NCBI RefSeq assembly: GCF_017254915.1
Contig: NZ_JAFKCT010000002.1
Span: 310,001-374,000, forward strand
From: Algoriphagus oliviformis
GTDB lineage: Bacteria > Bacteroidota > Bacteroidia > Cytophagales > Cyclobacteriaceae
Direction of reading: 5' to 3'
DNA: 64,000 nucleotides
Both the position numbers and the translations under genes were made by a program. Of the stretch, positions 61,257 to 64,000 are shown one piece after another. The notes under the pieces were generated by a model. The model was given only the letters and a program-made list of their open reading frames with translations. It was not told the origin of the DNA and searched no databases. How positions within the stretch are numbered: the first letter of the stretch is position 1; each line of letters begins with the position of its first letter.

Positions 61257-61682
61257 CTAGTCGACCTCAAAGTAGAGGTGATAATGCTTGCTGCATCCGG
61301 GGTTGAATCCTGATTTGCAATGCGGGCAGGTATTGTTGGAAGCCATGTAATCTTGGATGCTCAGTTCGTTTCCACAGACCCCACAAAGGATAGCCTTCTG
61401 GTCAAATTCAGCCTTGGGCCAAACCTGGTGTTCATGGTCTGCTTCCTCCTCATGACAGGAAAAGCAGGGATAATACTTCTCGCAACATTTGAATTTGATA
61501 GCAATGATATCTAATTCAGAGTGCCAATGCACGCATCGGGTTTGGTTGTCCACCGGCTTGCCAAAGACATTGATTCCTCTGATTTGGGATACTTTCAAGG
61601 GTTCCAGGATTTTTTCCTGAGCCAGGCTTTTCTCCATGGAAAAAAACAAAAGACCCAGAAGGCAGATAAGTTTGAATTTCAT
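61257..61682 (-). CDS. CHY zinc-finger protein with export signal
   Basis: Protein of 141 residues. The C-terminal 95 residues are a CHY zinc finger: CVHWHSELDIIAIKFKCC, YYPCFSCHEEEADHEHQVW, CGVCGNEL and CPHCKSGFNPGCSKHYHLYF. That domain is normally in a cytosolic protein of about 100 residues. Here it follows a signal peptide-like MKFKLICLLGLLFFSMEKSLAQ; an internal ATG at residue 16 (61635-61637) would give a cytosolic form instead. It lies between a DUF3347 lipoprotein and a PepSY protein next to a CusB gene. Confidence 0.82.
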   Translation of the reverse strand: MKFKLICLLGLLFFSMEKSLAQEKILEPLKVSQIRGINVFGKPVDNQTRCVHWHSELDIIAIKFKCCEKYYPCFSCHEEEADHEHQVWPKAEFDQKAILCGVCGNELSIQDYMASNNTCPHCKSGFNPGCSKHYHLYFEVD

Positions 61683-61698
61683 ATCCCAAAAATAAAGA

Positions 61699-61725
61699 AA
61701 GCGAACCGATTTGGGCGATTCGCTT
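61699..61725 (-). terminator. Rho-independent terminator after the DUF3347 gene
   Basis: Stem AAGCGAA/TTCGCTT around a 13-base loop, followed on the minus strand by TCTTTATTTTT, 12 bases beyond the stop codon. It separates the cusB-DUF3347 unit from the CHY gene. Confidence 0.75.
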
Positions 61726-61736
61726 CCTTGAGATGA

Positions 61737-62297
61737 TCAATTCATCGCGATGACTTCCTCTACTCGACCGCAAGTCAACATGGAGCTTCCGAATAGGGGA
61801 TTCTTGATTTCCTCTTTGGCACTCAGCCACATGCCACCTGATCCGTTTTTGTACATCGGGCAATACTGATGGTATAAGGTACGGTCAGTACCTGCCACTT
61901 TAAGCAAATCTTTCATAGTTACACTAAGCGCCTGGAAGCTTTCCCTTTGGGCTGCAATGTCACCGGAAGCCAATTTTTTCGCCTCCTCCAGCGCTTTTGC
62001 CTTGTGTTCCTCAGCTGCTTGTGCATCAAAGTTTTGAATTGCCGTAACAAGCGCATCGCTTTTTGATGCTGCCTCTGCCTGATTGTCTGCGACCAAGGCA
62101 TCCTTTACCGCAAGGTAGGAATCAATCATCGCGGTGGTGGCCATATTCCTAGAAGTGGAAGTAGGAGTGGCCTCTGATTCATGGCCGGAGGAATGTTCCA
62201 TGTCATGTCCTTCGTGGCTTTCTTCCTGTTCGGTCTTTCCTCCACAGGAGAAAAGTGCGACTGAAAGTGCAAGGGCGAATAAAAGGGACTTTTTCAT
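61737..62297 (-). CDS. DUF3347 lipoprotein, copper-site type
   Basis: Lipoprotein of 186 residues (Cys18 in VALFSCGGKTE). A His-rich linker (HEGHDMEHSSGHES) is followed by a DUF3347 domain with MIDSYLAVKDALVADNQAEAA, LYHQYCPMYKN and NPLFGSSMLTCGRVEEV. It is closely related to the C-terminal domain of the CusB protein encoded upstream. The cysteine and histidine pattern suggests periplasmic binding of Cu or Ag for the efflux pump. Confidence 0.88.
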   Translation of the reverse strand: MKKSLLFALALSVALFSCGGKTEQEESHEGHDMEHSSGHESEATPTSTSRNMATTAMIDSYLAVKDALVADNQAEAASKSDALVTAIQNFDAQAAEEHKAKALEEAKKLASGDIAAQRESFQALSVTMKDLLKVAGTDRTLYHQYCPMYKNGSGGMWLSAKEEIKNPLFGSSMLTCGRVEEVIAMN

Positions 62298-62374
62298 ACG
62301 TGTTATAATTTAGGTTTTGTTGAATGAAAATTTAAAATCAGTTGGTGAAGACACAAACGAGATGGGTAGTTCAT

Positions 62375-62407
62375 AGACCCTCCAGGTTTTGGAAACCTGG
62401 AGGGTCT
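62375..62407. repeat. Long hairpin repeat (AGACCCTCCAGGTTT type)
   Basis: Perfect 15-base arms AGACCCTCCAGGTTT/AAACCTGGAGGGTCT with a three-base loop, 10 bases beyond the CusB stop codon. No T-tract follows on the minus strand, so it is not a standard terminator. The sequence is related to 61215-61249. Confidence 0.8.
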
Positions 62408-62417
62408 TCCTGTTGGA

Positions 62418-64000
62418 TTAATGATTGTGTAGAGGAGCTGGAGCTGGGTTAGAACCTGCCAGGTTCAAAACAGGCTGGCCTTTGAGGTAGGTCTGTTTCA
62501 CTTCTCCGCAAGTGAGCATGGAAGCACCAAAATAGGGATTGGTGATATCTTTTTTCTCCGAAAGCCAATACGCTCCCTGATCTCCAAAAGCCATTGGGCA
62601 ATAGTCTTTGTACACGACGTCCTTGTTGATACCGAAAGTCTCGGTCATTTCCAGAATGTGAAAAGAAAGCATGGAAAAGTGCTTTCTGGCTTCCTCTAGG
62701 CTGGGAGAGGCGTTGATTTTTTGGCTCGCCTCCTTGAGGCCGTTCAGTTGATTCATCCATTGCACATGGGCCTGATCCTTGACCAGGGACATATTGACTT
62801 TGGAAAGCTCCTGGGAAAGGAGGCTAACACCCTTTTTGGTCCCTTCCAGATCGTCATTGACCAAGGCATTTTTTATCCCAAAATAAGCCTCTGCCACCTG
62901 GGTGATTTGGCTTTTGAATTCGGGAGAAACTTCCAAAGATTTGGTTTCCGGACGATTCATCATGCTAAATTGACCCGAAAGCTGCGCCGCTGCATCGATG
63001 GCAAAAGCGCCATGGGTGACGATTTCTTCTCCAGGCTGCAATCCGGACTCCACGAGGTAGTTGTCGCCCATTCGAGCTCCTAAACTCACTTCTCTCATTT
63101 CAAAGGAAGGTCTTTCTGCAGGGACTTTTACATAGACCACTGATCGCTTACCTGACCAAAGAATGGCTGTTCTGGGTACTGTCAAATCCGATCCAGGTTG
63201 CGCAGTTCTGGTTTTAACCTGAGCAGTGACAAACATCTCCGGTTTCAATTTCTGGCCGGAATTGGAAATCTCAGCCCGAACGGAAGCTGCTCTGGTGTTT
63301 GGGTCCAGAAGCGGATCGATAAAGGAAACCTTCGCTGTAAAAGTCTCTCCAGGAAGGCCAGCCACCGAAAAGCTGATGGGATCTCCCAGTTTGATAGATG
63401 CCAAATCAGACTCATAGGCATCCAATAATACCCAAAGCTTATTCAAGTTGACCACATTAAACAGAACCTGACCGGTGCTCACATAGTCGCCTAAGGCTAC
63501 ATTCCTTTGGGTTACGACTCCGCTTTGGTCAGCCAGAATGTCGATTTGTTCAGAGACTTTTCCGCTTTGTTCTATTGCCTGGATTTGTGCCTCTGTGAGC
63601 TTCCAAAGCCGGAGTTTTTCCTTTGCAGCCTGATAGAGTTCGGGAAAATCCGCCTTGCTTTTTCCCGCTTCGATCAGCTCACGCTGGGCAGAAAGCAATT
63701 CCGGTGAATATAGGGTGGCCAGTTTTTGACCCACCTGAACCCGCTCACCGGTAAAGGTGACATACAGTTTTTCAATTCTTCCTGGAAACTTGGCCGTCAC
63801 AGAGGCATTTTCCCGCTCGTCGGCTTGGATTTTTCCCGTAAGGAAAAGTTCACCAGCAGCATTGGTTCCACCCACTCGGGTGGTGTGAATATTCGCCAAA
63901 GCTACCGCCTCAGGGGTCATTTCGTATACCAAAGGATTTCCTGAACCAGAACTCATCTGGTTAGTGGGAATCAAGTCCATCCCGCAAATAGGGCAGGAGC
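62418..64000 (-). CDS. cusB: CusB-type efflux adaptor with heavy-metal and DUF3347 domains (partial)
   Basis: The 5' end lies beyond the window. Within the window the frame is open to 64000. Codons before the internal ATG at 63978-63980 read CPICGMDLIP, the heavy-metal binding motif (CPxCGM) common at the start of Bacteroidota CusB proteins. The adaptor core follows: GKIQADERENASVTAKFPGRIEKLYV, then a lipoyl and hairpin region and FVTAQVKTRT. The C-terminus (VAEAYFGIKNALVNDDLEG, CPMAFGDQGAYWLSEKKD, GASMLTCGEVKQTYL) is a DUF3347 domain. It joins the inner-membrane pump and outer-membrane channel for Cu or Ag export. Confidence 0.92.
   Translation of the reverse strand, partial: SCPICGMDLIPTNQMSSGSGNPLVYEMTPEAVALANIHTTRVGGTNAAGELFLTGKIQADERENASVTAKFPGRIEKLYVTFTGERVQVGQKLATLYSPELLSAQRELIEAGKSKADFPELYQAAKEKLRLWKLTEAQIQAIEQSGKVSEQIDILADQSGVVTQRNVALGDYVSTGQVLFNVVNLNKLWVLLDAYESDLASIKLGDPISFSVAGLPGETFTAKVSFIDPLLDPNTRAASVRAEISNSGQKLKPEMFVTAQVKTRTAQPGSDLTVPRTAILWSGKRSVVYVKVPAERPSFEMREVSLGARMGDNYLVESGLQPGEEIVTHGAFAIDAAAQLSGQFSMMNRPETKSLEVSPEFKSQITQVAEAYFGIKNALVNDDLEGTKKGVSLLSQELSKVNMSLVKDQAHVQWMNQLNGLKEASQKINASPSLEEARKHFSMLSFHILEMTETFGINKDVVYKDYCPMAFGDQGAYWLSEKKDITNPYFGASMLTCGEVKQTYLKGQPVLNLAGSNPAPAPLHNH

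Noticed and set aside
62375..62407. Hairpin as a rho-independent terminator of cusB
   Set aside because: The stem is strong but no T-tract follows on the transcribed strand; I list it as a repeat.
1..64000. tRNA, rRNA, CRISPR array, prophage or insertion sequence
   Set aside because: I looked in all gaps on both strands and saw no cloverleaf, spacer array, transposase or phage gene; a covariance-model search could still find a short RNA that I missed.

Overview
The window is a dense, GC-rich (above 50% by eye) bacterial chromosome segment. It carries about 66 protein-coding genes, no rRNA, tRNA or CRISPR array that I could find, and no insertion sequence. The gene content points to Bacteroidota, most likely the Cytophagales/Cyclobacteriaceae. 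Signs of this are signal peptides ending in AQ, many small lipoproteins with a short lipobox, a Bacteroidota-type promoter (TTTG-N19-TATTTTTG at 25334-25364), an E1 alpha-beta fusion of the branched-chain keto-acid dehydrogenase type, a split transketolase, a GH3 protein, DUF4136, DUF3347 and DUF4377/META proteins, an Mpl-type Mur ligase, and short degenerate intergenic repeats. The genus cannot be fixed from sequence reading alone.

Layout. 1-3.4 kb: a circularly permuted ATP-grasp/alpha-E fusion overlapping a transglutaminase-like peptidase. 3.8-7.7 kb: a cysteine-rich four-helix copper-type protein, a PQQ-type sugar dehydrogenase lipoprotein, a DapA-like aldolase and a YdjC-like deacetylase. 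7.8-12.6 kb (minus): a tight run of FAH hydrolase, M23 peptidase, Bcp peroxiredoxin and the two transketolase halves. 12.8-14.3 kb: an SDR enzyme and a small toxin-antitoxin pair whose ParE toxin is frameshifted. 14.4-19.5 kb (minus): DUF4377/META lipoprotein, SGNH hydrolase, LD-carboxypeptidase, then DacB, DUF423 and YggS. 19.6-27.8 kb: a GH3-LysE pair, DUF502, DUF4136, YjdM, alanine dehydrogenase and the keto-acid dehydrogenase E1 fusion. 27.9-31.8 kb (minus): an OmpR/histidine-kinase two-component system followed by a three-gene Usp operon with 11-bp direct repeats in front of it. 32.3-44.6 kb: ferritin, secreted M28, S10 and S9 peptidases, DinB-PhzF-K+ channel, PL10 pectate lyase, GluQ, DUF4442 and M48. 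44.6-55.1 kb: exonuclease, Mpl, a seven-helix membrane protein, DnaB, a frameshifted MDR oxidoreductase, EtfBA, a bifunctional nuclease and a CNT nucleoside transporter. 55.3-60.5 kb: M28 peptidase, RluA, MnmA and ArfB. 60.5-64 kb (minus): a metal-efflux cluster with CusB (truncated by the window end), a DUF3347 lipoprotein, an apparently exported CHY zinc-finger protein and a His-rich PepSY membrane protein.

Most of the window is core or housekeeping. The parts most worth a second look are the ATP-grasp/alpha-E/transglutaminase pair, the GH3-LysE coupled pair, the direct-repeat operator in front of the Usp operon, the copper cluster with its secreted CHY zinc finger, the two frameshifted genes, and several families of dispersed intergenic repeats.
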